Below are positions 1-8,608 of a stretch of DNA of 9,582 bases, piece after piece (position 1 is the stretch's first letter; every line of letters starts with the position of its first letter). The position numbers and the translations under genes were made by a program. This DNA is from Halieaceae bacterium UBA3479 (GTDB taxonomy: Bacteria > Pseudomonadota > Gammaproteobacteria > Pseudomonadales > Halieaceae). The notes below the pieces were generated by a model. It was given only the letters and a program-made list of their open reading frames with translations. It made no database searches and was not told where the DNA came from. The stretch spans positions 10,995 to 20,576 of the forward strand of contig DFQW01000128.1 of the NCBI GenBank assembly GCA_002377985.1. The letters run 5' to 3'.

Positions 1-437
1 TTGTCCAGCGACACCAGCAACGTGTGGGGTAGCGGGTTTCGCGGAAGTGACTCCAATAACGGGCTGAGCCCGGTCAGCGCCGTAAATTGCGCCAGCGCCT
101 CATCTTTGGGGAGGAGCGTCACCAGTGTTATTTTCGGCCAGTTTTCTATGGTTTTTTGCAATCCAACAGCGCCATCCAACTCTGTTTGCTCCGTTAGCAG
201 CAGGGATAACTGCGGGGGGCGCTCGAAATGAGCCGTTACCGCATTCAGATTATTCAAAGTCAGCCAGAGGCTGGCGGGTAACGCGAGTGAAAGCGCTACC
301 AAAAGCCACGTCATGCAAGTGGAAAGCGGCCGGGCGCGCAGCTTCCTCCAGCTGCTCTTCGCTGCTGACCGATGCTGTGCCAACCACACTGGCAACCAGC
401 GCCACAGATGCCGTTCGCGAAACAGGGGCGCTTTCAT
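1..437 (-). CDS. ftsX: Cell division protein FtsX, N-terminal part (cut by window edge)
   Basis: FtsX is the inner-membrane subunit of the FtsEX ABC-type complex, which acts at the division septum to control peptidoglycan hydrolases and divisome assembly. About 145 residues are visible and the C-terminus lies beyond base 1. They show a basic cytoplasmic N-terminus (residues 1-40, rich in Arg/Lys), one hydrophobic segment at about 42-59 (TWLLVALSLALP...), then the start of the periplasmic domain with the family-typical NPLP at 134-137. The ATG at 435-437 overlaps the ftsE stop as ATGA, which implies translational coupling. In-frame TGA codons just upstream of this ATG exclude a longer start. 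The reading is open to the window edge with no internal stop. Identity rests on the NPLP motif, the topology and the position after ftsE. It is the last visible gene of the ftsY-ftsE-ftsX operon. Confidence 0.93.
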   Translation of the reverse strand, partial: MKAPLFRERHLWRWLPVWLAQHRSAAKSSWRKLRARPLSTCMTWLLVALSLALPASLWLTLNNLNAVTAHFERPPQLSLLLTEQTELDGAVGLQKTIENWPKITLVTLLPKDEALAQFTALTGLSPLLESLPRNPLPHTLLVSLD

Positions 438-1096
438 GGTTCATCACCCGCAATCAGGTTGCCTGCACTGAGCGTGATAATCCGATGGCGAAGTCGGCAT
501 ATCAACGGCATATCATGGGTAGCGATCAGCACGGTCACGCCCACCTGGTTAAAAGCCTCGAACAGCGACATGATTTCAGAAGACAGCTGGGGGTCGAGAT
601 TGCCGGTTGGCTCATCGGCGATAAGAAACTCGGGCCGCGCTACCACGGCTCTGGCAATGCCCACTCGCTGCTGTTCTCCGCCTGACAGACTGGCCGGATC
701 GGCTCGCTCACTGCCGAGTAAACCCACCTTGTCCAATGCGGCTCTCACCCTGCGGGTAACGTCACGCGGCGAAAAGCCCGCGATCTCAAGAGGCAGGGCC
801 ACATTATCGTGCACGCTTCGGTCGAACAGCAGCCTGTGATCCTGAAACACGACGCCAAAGCGTCGTCGATAGCGGGCGACTGCTCCTCCGGTTAAACGGG
901 TTATACGCTCTCCGCACACCCTGATCTCGCCCCCGGTGGGACGATCCAACAGCAGTAATAATCGCAGCGCCGTGCTCTTTCCGGCGCCGGAGTGGCCCGT
1001 CAGAAAAGCCATTTCACCCTGGTCGATGGCCAGATTCAGATTGCGCAGCGCATACTGATCACCATATCGCCGGCTAACGCGATCAAATTCAATCAA
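434..1096 (-). CDS. ftsE: Cell division ATP-binding protein FtsE
   Basis: This is the ATPase subunit of FtsEX. It binds and hydrolyses ATP on the cytoplasmic face and passes the conformational change through FtsX to periplasmic amidase activators. The 220-residue protein has the full ABC set: Walker A GHSGAGKST at 34-42, Q-loop Q85 in VFQDH, signature LSGGEQQR at 137-144, Walker B FLIADEP at 157-163, D-loop NLD at 166-168 and switch H194. GEMAFLTGHSGAGKST and FQDHxLL are close to the E. coli FtsE wording and separate it from LolD or MacB ATPases. The start is an unusual TTG at 1094-1096. It gives MIEF, matching the usual MIxF start, and an in-frame TGA at 1118-1120 leaves little room for anything else. 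It lies 38 bases after ftsY and overlaps ftsX by four bases. Confidence 0.97.
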   Translation of the reverse strand: MIEFDRVSRRYGDQYALRNLNLAIDQGEMAFLTGHSGAGKSTALRLLLLLDRPTGGEIRVCGERITRLTGGAVARYRRRFGVVFQDHRLLFDRSVHDNVALPLEIAGFSPRDVTRRVRAALDKVGLLGSERADPASLSGGEQQRVGIARAVVARPEFLIADEPTGNLDPQLSSEIMSLFEAFNQVGVTVLIATHDMPLICRLRHRIITLSAGNLIAGDEP

Positions 1097-1134
1097 TGGC
1101 GTGGTCCATCGTGGGGTTCACACTTAACTCTCGG

Positions 1135-2193
1135 TCACTCTTCCAACAGGGCGTCGACAAAGTCTGACGCCGAAAACTCTCTCAGGTCCTCAGGTTGCTC
1201 ACCCACCCCAACATAACGAATAGGCTGCGTGAGTCGATTGGCAATGGCGAACAGGACGCCACCCCTGGCCGTTCCATCGAGCTTGGTAACGGCAATGCCC
1301 GTCACGCCAACGGCCTGATCGAATTCGATCGCCTGAGACACCGCGTTTTGCCCCGTGCCCGCGTCCAGAACTAACAGGGTTTCGTGGGGCACGCCGGGAT
1401 CATGCTTGCGCATCACGCGCACCACTTTTGTCAGCTCATCCATCAAATGCGCCTTGTTTTGCAGACGCCCCGCAGTATCGGCGATCAGCACGTCTGCGCC
1501 CCTCGCCTTAGCGGCCCCGAGCGCGTCATAGAGGACCGAAGCACTATCCGCACCGGTATGCTGGGCAATCACAGGAACGTCATTGGCTTCTCCCCACGCT
1601 TCGAGTTGCTCCACCGCGGCGGCACGAAAGGTGTCCCCTGCAGCCAGCATCACACTGTGTCCTTGGGCCTTAAATCGATGTGCTAACTTGCCGATGGTGG
1701 TTGTTTTGCCCGCCCCATTGACGCCTACCACCAAAATAACGAAGGGCCGATGGTTGGCGAGGGCAAGGGGCTGCTCGCGATCGGCCAGTAGCGCCGTCAA
1801 CGTTGCCTTTAATGCCGACATGACCGTTTCAGACGTGGCCAGATCTTTCCGATCCAGACGCTGCCGCAGTGATTCCAGCACCCGGCCGGTGGCCTCCAGA
1901 CCGAGATCGGCCATGATTAGCTGCTCTTCAAGGGCTTCCAGTAAGGCGGGATCAAGCTGTTTTTTGCCCAGCACCAGTGTCGCCAGACCCTCTGAGAGTT
2001 GATGCCGACTCCGGCTGAGACCCACGCGCAAGCGCTGGAGCATGCCGGGCGAACGCGGCGACTCAACCGCTGGAGGAGCAGTACTGTCATCGCCCACCGG
2101 ATCGGTGACATCACGACGTTCGGCATCATCGCCGGGGTTCACGACCTCATCGGGCACCGAGTTAGGTTTTGCTCGGCGTTTGAATAGCTTCAT
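1135..2193 (-). CDS. ftsY: Signal recognition particle receptor FtsY
   Basis: FtsY is the SRP receptor GTPase. It docks ribosome-nascent-chain/SRP (Ffh-4.5S RNA) complexes at the inner membrane for co-translational insertion through SecYEG. In 352 residues it shows a short acidic, proline-rich A region (about 1-50, much shorter than the roughly 200 residues in E. coli), an N domain (about 51-145) and an NG GTPase domain. The GTPase motifs are G1 GVNGAGKTT at 157-165, the insertion-box DTFR at 187-190, G3 DTAGR at 239-243, G4 TKLD at 303-306 and G5 GVGEQPEDL at 329-337. The basic start MKLFKRR could contact membrane lipid. The short A domain and GVNG (rather than the Ffh wording) favour FtsY over Ffh, and no M domain is present. 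It is the first gene of the ftsYEX operon and diverges from rsmD across 94 bases. The ribosome-binding site is weak (GAGA about 9 bases upstream of the ATG). Confidence 0.97.
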   Translation of the reverse strand: MKLFKRRAKPNSVPDEVVNPGDDAERRDVTDPVGDDSTAPPAVESPRSPGMLQRLRVGLSRSRHQLSEGLATLVLGKKQLDPALLEALEEQLIMADLGLEATGRVLESLRQRLDRKDLATSETVMSALKATLTALLADREQPLALANHRPFVILVVGVNGAGKTTTIGKLAHRFKAQGHSVMLAAGDTFRAAAVEQLEAWGEANDVPVIAQHTGADSASVLYDALGAAKARGADVLIADTAGRLQNKAHLMDELTKVVRVMRKHDPGVPHETLLVLDAGTGQNAVSQAIEFDQAVGVTGIAVTKLDGTARGGVLFAIANRLTQPIRYVGVGEQPEDLREFSASDFVDALLEE

Positions 2194-2231
2194 GCTTCAA
2201 CGTCTCACTGGATAGCGCGGTACTCCGTGCA

Positions 2232-2260
2232 TTGTCGTGAGGCCCGTGCGCGATTACAGT
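2232..2260 (+). promoter_or_regulatory. Candidate sigma70 promoter for rsmD
   Basis: A -35-like TTGTCG (2232-2237) and a -10-like TACAGT (2255-2260) are separated by exactly 17 bases. Each matches four of six consensus positions. Transcription would start near 2267, about 20 bases before the rsmD ATG. The site covers an alternative in-frame GTG at 2237, which argues against that longer start. It is a sequence match only. Confidence 0.4.
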
Positions 2261-2276
2261 CTAGCACCCCGACAAG

Positions 2277-2282
2277 TAGGAA
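2277..2282 (+). promoter_or_regulatory. Ribosome-binding site fixing the rsmD start
   Basis: TAGGAA ends five bases before the ATG at 2288. No comparable purine tract precedes the upstream in-frame GTG at 2237, so the ATG is preferred and the product is 193 residues rather than 210. Confidence 0.6.
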
Positions 2283-2287
2283 CCAGC

Positions 2288-2869
2288 ATGGGACGCGGAC
2301 GATCGCCAGGCAGTTCGGCGCTCAGAATCATCGGTGGCGAATGGCGCGGTCGAAAAGTGCCTTTCTTCCAGCACCCGGGCTTGCGGCCCACTGGCGACCG
2401 GGTAAGAGAAACGCTCTTCAATTGGCTGGCACCTCACCTCGCCGGCGCGCGCTGTCTCGACCTGTTTGCCGGTTCTGGCATTTTGGGTATCGAAGCGCTC
2501 TCCCGCGGCGCGGCCCACTGCGACTTTTTCGATAACCAACCCGAAATTGCCCGGAACATCTCGCAGCAACTGGCAAATCTTGCCGCAGGAAATGATGCAT
2601 CGGTGCACTGTGGTGATGCATTGACCTTGCTAAAGGAAGGAACGACCCCTTGGGACATCGTCTTTGTTGACCCCCCCTTCGATCGCGCACTGGGCGAGCT
2701 GTCACTCAAGGAGCTGGTGCGCCTAAGACGCTTAAGCCGCACGAGCTGGGTGTATTTCGAAACCAGGCGATCTGATCCGGAATGCGTGCCCGAAGAGGAG
2801 TACACCGTTTTTCGTGAAAAGACCGCCGGCGATGTTCGCTATCAGCTCTTGCAGCTACGGCCCGGCTGA
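2288..2869 (+). CDS. rsmD: 16S rRNA (guanine-966-N2)-methyltransferase RsmD
   Basis: RsmD methylates N2 of G966 in 16S rRNA on assembling 30S particles, using S-adenosylmethionine. The 193-residue protein has the conserved N-terminal block RIIGGEWRGRK (13-23) and RPTGDRVRETLFNWL (33-47). These are followed by a Rossmann-fold SAM-binding motif LDLFAGSGILGIEA (57-70) and the catalytic motif IV VFVDPPF (126-132, with D128-PP). The DPPF tetrapeptide and overall length are typical of the RsmD/YhhF family. The start chosen is the ATG with a good ribosome-binding site, because upstream in-frame codons overlap a likely promoter. It is divergent from ftsY, the same neighbourhood as in E. coli. Downstream, 81 bases separate it from coaD, so it may or may not be co-transcribed with it. 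Confidence 0.95.
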   Translation: MGRGRSPGSSALRIIGGEWRGRKVPFFQHPGLRPTGDRVRETLFNWLAPHLAGARCLDLFAGSGILGIEALSRGAAHCDFFDNQPEIARNISQQLANLAAGNDASVHCGDALTLLKEGTTPWDIVFVDPPFDRALGELSLKELVRLRRLSRTSWVYFETRRSDPECVPEEEYTVFREKTAGDVRYQLLQLRPG

Positions 2870-2892
2870 ATCCAGCCCACCCCGTGCAACTA

Positions 2893-3433
<541 letters not shown>

Positions 3434-3446
3434 CGAATCCGTTACG

Positions 3447-3465
3447 CCCCTGAGGCCCGCAGGGG
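3447..3465. terminator. Weak hairpin between convergent coaD and mutM
   Basis: CCCCTG (3447-3452) pairs with CAGGGG (3460-3465) around a seven-base loop, between the two convergent stop codons. No clear T run follows on either strand, so it is a poor intrinsic terminator. Its position suggests a shared 3' end element. Confidence 0.3.
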
Positions 3466-3472
3466 GTGTAAT

Positions 3473-4282
3473 CTAGCGCTGGCAATCGCGGCAGAATACG
3501 GTGCTGCGACCCCCTTGCCGAACTTCCCTCAGCGTACTCTGGCAAACCCTGCACGGCTTACCTTGACGTCCATACACGCGGAGCTGTTGCGCAAAGTATC
3601 CCGGCTGGCCATCGCCGCCCACAAAGTCCCTGAGCGTGGTACCTCCCTGATCTATGGCATTCGACAGCACTGCCTTGATGGCATCGGCCAGGGCTCCATA
3701 ACGCGCCGCGGCGATACGGCCCGACGCGCGCTTGGGGTGGATGCCAGCGAGAAACAGTGCTTCGTTGGCGTAGATATTGCCCACACCCACGACCACTTTG
3801 CCATCCATAATGAACTGCTTCACCGAGGTGCTCCGCCGACGTGAACGTTCATATAAGTAGGCGCCAGAAAACGACGCCGAAAGCGGCTCAGGGCCCAGAT
3901 GCTCCAGGAGCGGATGAGACGACTCCTCAAGCCAATGGATGCTGCCAAAACGCCTGGGGTCGTGATAGCGCAAACAGTGATGATCATCGAGCACAATATC
4001 GACATGATCATGGAACAGCGCCGGCGCCTCGGCTGGCATGATCCTGAGGCTCCCCGACATGCCAAGGTGCACCATCAAGGTACCCCGGTCAGTATCCATA
4101 AGAATGTATTTCGCGCGGCGACGCACACCGAGAAAACGTGCGCCCATAATGCAGGACTCAAGATCAGGCGAAACGGGCCATCTTAGCCGAGACTCCCGGA
4201 TTATCACCGCCACTACCTTTCTGTCGGCGACGTGAGGCGCGATGCCGCGGCACGTAGTTTCTACTTCTGGGAGTTCGGGCAT
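3473..4282 (-). CDS. mutM: Formamidopyrimidine-DNA glycosylase MutM (Fpg)
   Basis: MutM is a bifunctional glycosylase/AP lyase that removes 8-oxoguanine and formamidopyrimidines from DNA as part of the GO system. The 269 residues equal the usual length. Key elements are the N-terminal MPELPEVE with nucleophile Pro2 (after Met removal) and Glu3/Glu6, the conserved Lys58 in RRAKY, HDPRRFG at 107-113 and the helix-two-turn-helix GVGNIYANEALF at 166-177. A C-terminal zinc finger has Cys244, 247, 264 and 267 (CxxC-x16-CxxC), with the lesion-contacting Arg259 in its loop. The start is fixed because Pro must follow the initiator Met. It is third in the rpmB-rpmG-mutM order on minus, as in E. coli, but separated from rpmG by a strong terminator. 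Expression therefore needs readthrough or its own promoter. A lone TTGACG (4370-4375) has no well-placed -10. Confidence 0.97.
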   Translation of the reverse strand: MPELPEVETTCRGIAPHVADRKVVAVIIRESRLRWPVSPDLESCIMGARFLGVRRRAKYILMDTDRGTLMVHLGMSGSLRIMPAEAPALFHDHVDIVLDDHHCLRYHDPRRFGSIHWLEESSHPLLEHLGPEPLSASFSGAYLYERSRRRSTSVKQFIMDGKVVVGVGNIYANEALFLAGIHPKRASGRIAAARYGALADAIKAVLSNAIDQGGTTLRDFVGGDGQPGYFAQQLRVYGRQGKPCRVCQSTLREVRQGGRSTVFCRDCQR

Positions 4283-4389
4283 AACTGGGTCTGCCTAGCT
4301 GTTCATCCGTCGCCGCAAAACGGCACAAAGCGGATACTACTTGGTTCGGGACAGCCCGATCTGAGGTTCCGTCAAGAAAATAAGGCCCC

Positions 4390-4422
4390 AAAAAAACAAA
4401 ACCCCGGAACAGGGCCGGGGTT
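4390..4422 (-). terminator. Intrinsic terminator after rpmG
   Basis: On the minus strand a perfect 8-bp stem, AACCCCGG paired with CCGGGGTT (4415-4422 and 4400-4407), closes a seven-base loop. It is followed by TTGTTTTTTT. It begins 18 bases past the rpmG stop and has every mark of a rho-independent terminator. It sits ahead of mutM, so it probably limits how much mutM is made from the ribosomal-protein promoter. Confidence 0.93.
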
Positions 4423-4439
4423 CGGGTGTTGCAACATCT

Positions 4440-4595
4440 CTATTTGATCTTTCCTTCTTTATACACCACATGCTTGCGCGCCACGGGGTCGTACTTCTTC
4501 ATCTCGAGCTTATCCGGCATGGTTCGCTTGTTTTTGTCTGTAGTGTAGAAATGACCGGTACCGGCCGTGGAATTCATTCGAATTTTCTCTCGCAT
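4440..4595 (-). CDS. rpmG: 50S ribosomal protein L33
   Basis: L33 is a small protein of the large ribosomal subunit near the E site. This 51-residue product begins [19 protein letters not shown] and ends with VVYKEGKIK, matching the gammaproteobacterial form closely. It lacks the CxxC zinc pairs of the C+ type, so it is the zinc-independent type. It is missing only a few N-terminal residues compared with the 55-residue E. coli protein. It lies ten bases after rpmB. The likely ribosome-binding site GAGGG overlaps the rpmB stop (TGAGGG), which implies translational coupling. The strong terminator follows directly. Confidence 0.97.
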   Translation of the reverse strand: MREKIRMNSTAGTGHFYTTDKNKRTMPDKLEMKKYDPVARKHVVYKEGKIK

Positions 4596-4605
4596 CACTC
4601 AGCCC

Positions 4606-4842
4606 TCACACTTTTTCGCCGCGTGCACGCAGCTCTTCCAGAACAACGTCAATGCCGCGTTTATCGATAATCCGCATGCCCTTGGAAGATAGCCGCAAAG
4701 AGACGAAGCGCTTCTCCGATTCGACCCAAAAGCGGTGGTTATGCAGATTGGGCAGAAACCGCCGTCTGGTGCGGTTCTTGGCGTGCGAAACATTGTTACC
4801 AGTTGCGGGCCGCTTGCCCGTAACCTGACAGACTCGTGACAT
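4606..4842 (-). CDS. rpmB: 50S ribosomal protein L28
   Basis: L28 is a large-subunit ribosomal protein. The 78-residue product matches the usual length and shows the [12 protein letters not shown] start, the [18 protein letters not shown] core, and a [19 protein letters not shown] block. The single Cys5 shows it is not the zinc-ribbon form. The start at 4842 is chosen because the family starts MSxVCQVTG. An in-frame upstream Met at 4950 would add 36 unrelated residues reading through the promoter. It is the first gene of rpmB-rpmG, divergent from coaBC, as in E. coli apart from the absent radC. Confidence 0.97.
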   Translation of the reverse strand: MSRVCQVTGKRPATGNNVSHAKNRTRRRFLPNLHNHRFWVESEKRFVSLRLSSKGMRIIDKRGIDVVLEELRARGEKV

Positions 4843-4863
4843 GAGAATTTCCGTCGAGATCCA

Positions 4864-4928
4864 TAAAGGGCGCGTTTTATACCAGAGGCGCTCAGGGGGT
4901 GCAAGCCGGCCCGCAGTGACGCCCTTTA
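4864..4928. repeat. 9-base inverted repeat flanking the rpmB promoter
   Basis: TAAAGGGCG at 4864-4872 and its exact reverse complement CGCCCTTTA at 4920-4928 are 47 bases apart. They bracket the rpmB -10 and -35 elements. The arms could be chance, or a paired regulator site in the rpmB/coaBC divergent region. The repeat is visible directly; any function is inference. Confidence 0.4.
4876..4904 (-). promoter_or_regulatory. Sigma70 promoter of rpmB-rpmG
   Basis: Reading minus, TTGCAC (4899-4904), a 17-base spacer, then TATAAA (4876-4881). Both hexamers are close to consensus (four and five of six). The initiation point would be near 4869, about 27 bases before the rpmB ATG. The stretch between -10 and +1 is GC-rich (ACGCGCCC), a feature associated with stringent (ppGpp/DksA) control of ribosomal promoters. 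That regulation is inferred. Confidence 0.75.
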
Positions 4929-4991
4929 AAGTGTGCAAAAACCCCCGCAAATGCTAGTGTTCGGGCCTGTATAAGTCGAGCTTGAGGTCCT

Positions 4992-6212
4992 ATGGGCCAT
5001 TTACGACAACGCCGGATACTGGTGGCCATCGCCGGGGGAATCGCCGCTTATAAGGGCGCGGAACTCGTTCGCCTGCTGAAAAAGGGAGGGGCCGAAGTCC
5101 GCGTAATCCTCTCTCGAGGTGCCCGGGAGTTCATCACCCCGCTGACCATGCAGGCGCTCTCCGGTGAACCGGTGCACACGGAGCTGCTTGACGAGACCGC
5201 CGAAGCGGGCATGGGTCATATAGCGCTGGCGCGATGGGCCGACCTGTTGATCGTCGCGCCGGCAACCGCGGACGTTATCGCACGTCTGGCGCACGGACGC
5301 GCTGACGATTTAATGACTACCGTGGCGTTGGCCACGGCAGCGCCAGTCGCCGTCGCGCCGGCAATGAATCAGCAAATGTGGGCCAATGCCGCAACGCAGG
5401 AAAATCTGACGCTTCTGGCGCAGCGGCATATCCAGGTCATTGGCCCGGATCAGGGCGAGCAGGCTTGCGGGGACGTGGGCCCGGGGCGGCTATTGGAGCC
5501 AGCGCAAATACTGCAGGCGTTGGAGGGCCGCTTTAGCAGCCGGCTGCTTGATAACAAGCGGGTGGTCATCACCGCAGGTCCGACGGTTGAAGCCATTGAT
5601 CCTGTGCGTTTTCTCAGCAATCACAGCTCGGGAAAAATGGGCTATGCCCTTGCCCGGGCGTGCGCAGAGGCGGGAGCCGAAGTCACTCTGATTTCGGGGC
5701 CGGTGCATTTAAGTCCTCCCGATCGAGTCAGGCTGCTCAGCGTCACGTCGGCTATGGAAATGCATGCGGCCGCTATTGCGGAAGCCGAGGGCGCAGACCT
5801 CTTCATCGGCGCAGCGGCGGTAGCCGATTACCGCGTGGCGACGCCCGCAGATCACAAGATAAAGAAAGGCGAGGCGGGGCAAATATCACTCTCACTGATT
5901 GAAAACCCCGATATCGTTGCCGCCGTCAGTCGGCTGGCGCAACGTCCCGCGCTGGTGGTCGGCTTTGCCGCGGAGACTACGGACTTGTTGGCGCACGCCC
6001 GGTCAAAACTGGCAAAAAAGGGCCTTGATATGATCATTGCCAACGACGTCAGCGACCCCGACACGGGCTTTGGATCTGACCACAACGCGGTGCACCTCAT
6101 CGGGGCCTTATCTGAGCAACACCTGCCGCTGGCCAGCAAGCAGGTCATTGCAGAACAAATTATCGCAACCTTGGCCCAACAACTGGGGGAGTCAGCTGCA
6201 CCCGCCGGGTAG
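4992..6212 (+). CDS. coaBC: Bifunctional phosphopantothenoylcysteine decarboxylase / phosphopantothenate-cysteine ligase CoaBC (Dfp)
   Basis: CoaBC first joins cysteine to 4'-phosphopantothenate (CTP-dependent CoaB activity), then decarboxylates the product to 4'-phosphopantetheine (FMN-dependent CoaC activity). The 406-residue protein has the flavoprotein half first. It has FMN-binding GGIAAYK (15-21), catalytic His76 in MGHIALARWAD, the PAMNxxMW motif (Asn126) and the flexible-loop Cys159 in QACGDVGPGR. After about residue 185 comes the CoaB half, with TAGPTVEAIDPVRFLSN (194-210), SSGKMG (212-217), AAAVADYR (274-281) and the CTP-site Lys289 in HKIKKGE. Both active sites look intact and the length matches E. 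coli Dfp. GAGG lies four bases before the ATG. It diverges from rpmB; dut, which usually follows, is not here. Confidence 0.97.
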   Translation: MGHLRQRRILVAIAGGIAAYKGAELVRLLKKGGAEVRVILSRGAREFITPLTMQALSGEPVHTELLDETAEAGMGHIALARWADLLIVAPATADVIARLAHGRADDLMTTVALATAAPVAVAPAMNQQMWANAATQENLTLLAQRHIQVIGPDQGEQACGDVGPGRLLEPAQILQALEGRFSSRLLDNKRVVITAGPTVEAIDPVRFLSNHSSGKMGYALARACAEAGAEVTLISGPVHLSPPDRVRLLSVTSAMEMHAAAIAEAEGADLFIGAAAVADYRVATPADHKIKKGEAGQISLSLIENPDIVAAVSRLAQRPALVVGFAAETTDLLAHARSKLAKKGLDMIIANDVSDPDTGFGSDHNAVHLIGALSEQHLPLASKQVIAEQIIATLAQQLGESAAPAG

Positions 6213-6236
6213 CGGTGCTCGGCAACACCGTTGTGA

Positions 6237-7211
<975 letters not shown>

Positions 7212-7221
7212 TTTGCGAGCC

Positions 7222-7250
7222 CTGTCATTGCGCCCTGGCGCTGGAATAAT
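7222..7250 (+). promoter_or_regulatory. Candidate sigma70 promoter for slmA
   Basis: CTGTCA (7222-7227), a 17-base spacer and AATAAT (7245-7250) match four and five of six consensus positions. They lie in the 83-base gap after argB. Transcription would begin near 7257, giving a leader of about 38 bases. Confidence 0.45.
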
Positions 7251-7294
7251 TAGCATCGGAACAAACGAGGTCGGTCACTAACAGAGCAGCGCTG

Positions 7295-7924
7295 ATGTCA
7301 GGTAACCAAAACGGCAATCCCATCGGCCGGCAAGAGCAAATTCTTCAGGCGCTAGCGACAATGCTCGAAGCAGCGCCACTCGAAAAAATCACCACCGCTA
7401 AATTGGCCGCCCATGTTGGGGTATCAGAGGCAGCGCTTTACCGGCACTTTCCCTCCAAAGCAAAGATGTTTGAGTCGCTCATTGCTTTTGCTGAGGAAAC
7501 ACTGTTCGTGCGTATTCATCGCATATCAGAGCAACAAACTGATGCGATCAGCCAATGCCATCATCTGCTGCGCTTATTTTTGGAGTTTTGTGAGAAAAAC
7601 CCGGGCATTACACAAGTCATTACCGGGCGCGGATTAATGGGGGAGGCAACCAGGCTCCATGATCGCGTTTCACAGCTCTATGACCGAATGGAAACGCAGT
7701 TGCGGCAATACCTCCGAGAGGCCGAAATCCGAGAGGGCCTGCGGCCTGGTATGGCGGTGGCCAGCGCGGCCAATCTGATGCTGACCTCTGCCGAAGGTAA
7801 GGTCAGTCAATTCTGTCGCAGCGGCTTCAAAAGGCGGCCTACCGAGGACTGGGAGGCGCAGTGGCTGGCACTAACTGAACACTTGATGCGTCCAGCAAGC
7901 GCCGTCACTGCAAACAAGCCCTGA
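7295..7924 (+). CDS. slmA: Nucleoid occlusion factor SlmA (TetR family)
   Basis: SlmA is a TetR-fold DNA-binding protein that binds specific chromosomal sites and, when bound, disrupts FtsZ polymers to stop division over the nucleoid. The 209-residue product has an N-terminal helix-turn-helix, TTAKLAAHVGVSEAALYRHFPSK (33-55), nearly identical to the E. coli SlmA helix-turn-helix. The all-helical C-terminal part includes the family-like GRGLMGEATRLHDRVSQL (111-128), METQLRQYLRE (132-142) and FKRRPTEDWEAQW (178-190). That degree of match, plus the coaBC-slmA-pyrE context, separates it from generic TetR regulators. The ATG at 7295 has only a weak ribosome-binding site. It converges on pyrE with a 27-base gap. 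I found no clear copy of the E. coli SlmA binding palindrome in the window. Confidence 0.93.
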   Translation: MSGNQNGNPIGRQEQILQALATMLEAAPLEKITTAKLAAHVGVSEAALYRHFPSKAKMFESLIAFAEETLFVRIHRISEQQTDAISQCHHLLRLFLEFCEKNPGITQVITGRGLMGEATRLHDRVSQLYDRMETQLRQYLREAEIREGLRPGMAVASAANLMLTSAEGKVSQFCRSGFKRRPTEDWEAQWLALTEHLMRPASAVTANKP

Positions 7925-7951
7925 TATTACTGCCACAGAACGATCACAGGC

Positions 7952-8608
7952 CTAGGCGACCCCGTAGCGCTCCCGATAGCGCTCGAGTGCATCGCGGTGC
8001 GCCGCCATCTCGGGGTTGTTTTCCACCCACTCAATAATGTCATGCAGAGAGATCACGCTAGTGACCGCAATGCCGCTCTCTTGCTCCACCTGCTGTACGG
8101 CGGAAAGAGACGTATCTCCGCGTTCACAACGGTCAAGCCCGATCAACACGGCGACACCTGTTGCACCTGCGTTATTCAGGATTGCCAGTGACTCCCTGAT
8201 CGCTGTGCCGGCGGTGATCACATCATCAACAATAACCACATCTCCCGTTAAAGCGCTACCAACGAGGCTACCGCCTTCACCATGGGTTTTCGCTTCCTTG
8301 CGGTTAAAGGCAAAGGGCATGTCGATACCAAACTCATCCGACAAGGCGACCGCGGTAGTTGCGACCAAAGGGATGCCCTTATAAGCGGGGCCAAACAGCA
8401 TGTCGGCCGCTACCGGAGCGTCCATCAACGCGGCCGCATAGCAGCGTCCCAGTTGGGCCAAAGCGCTGCCCGATGAAAACCTGCCTGCGTTAAAAAAATA
8501 GGGGCTGATGCGACCAGATTTGAGCTCGAACTCACCAAACTGCAAGACATCACACGCCAGCGACAGTTCGATAAACTGCTGCCGATATCCTTTTTGGTCT
8601 GTCTTCAC
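7952..8608 (-). CDS. pyrE: Orotate phosphoribosyltransferase PyrE
   Basis: PyrE converts orotate plus PRPP to orotidine 5'-monophosphate in pyrimidine synthesis. The 218-residue protein contains [19 protein letters not shown] (24-42), [10 protein letters not shown] (71-80), the flexible catalytic loop [11 protein letters not shown] (103-113) and the PRPP-binding motif [12 protein letters not shown] (125-136), all canonical. The GTG start at 8608 is chosen because it aligns [12 protein letters not shown] with the E. coli N-terminus and is preceded by GGAG at the ideal distance. An ATG four codons upstream lacks such a site. A reading from 8719 would overlap the divergent crc control region. 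No pyrimidine attenuator is visible upstream. In E. coli, pyrE follows rph in one operon; here a crc homologue on the opposite strand separates it from the probable rph. Confidence 0.97.
   Translation of the reverse strand: MKTDQKGYRQQFIELSLACDVLQFGEFELKSGRISPYFFNAGRFSSGSALAQLGRCYAAALMDAPVAADMLFGPAYKGIPLVATTAVALSDEFGIDMPFAFNRKEAKTHGEGGSLVGSALTGDVVIVDDVITAGTAIRESLAILNNAGATGVAVLIGLDRCERGDTSLSAVQQVEQESGIAVTSVISLHDIIEWVENNPEMAAHRDALERYRERYGVA

Noticed and set aside
125..839. Plus-strand open frames opposite ftsX and ftsE (186 and 155 codons)
   Set aside because: They are antisense to clearly coding FtsX and FtsE sequence, have no recognisable domain, and have the arginine/serine-rich look of shadow frames in GC-rich DNA.
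2237..2287. Longer RsmD from GTG 2237
   Set aside because: The added residues overlap a likely promoter and lack a ribosome-binding site. ATG 2288 has TAGGAA at a good distance.
6211..6232. Hairpin AGCGGTG / CACCGTT just after the coaBC stop
   Set aside because: The stem is short with one G-T pair and no T run follows, so it is not a credible intrinsic terminator.
7228..7256. Alternative slmA promoter TTGCGC - 17 - TAGCAT
   Set aside because: It matches consensus less well than the overlapping CTGTCA - 17 - AATAAT pair.
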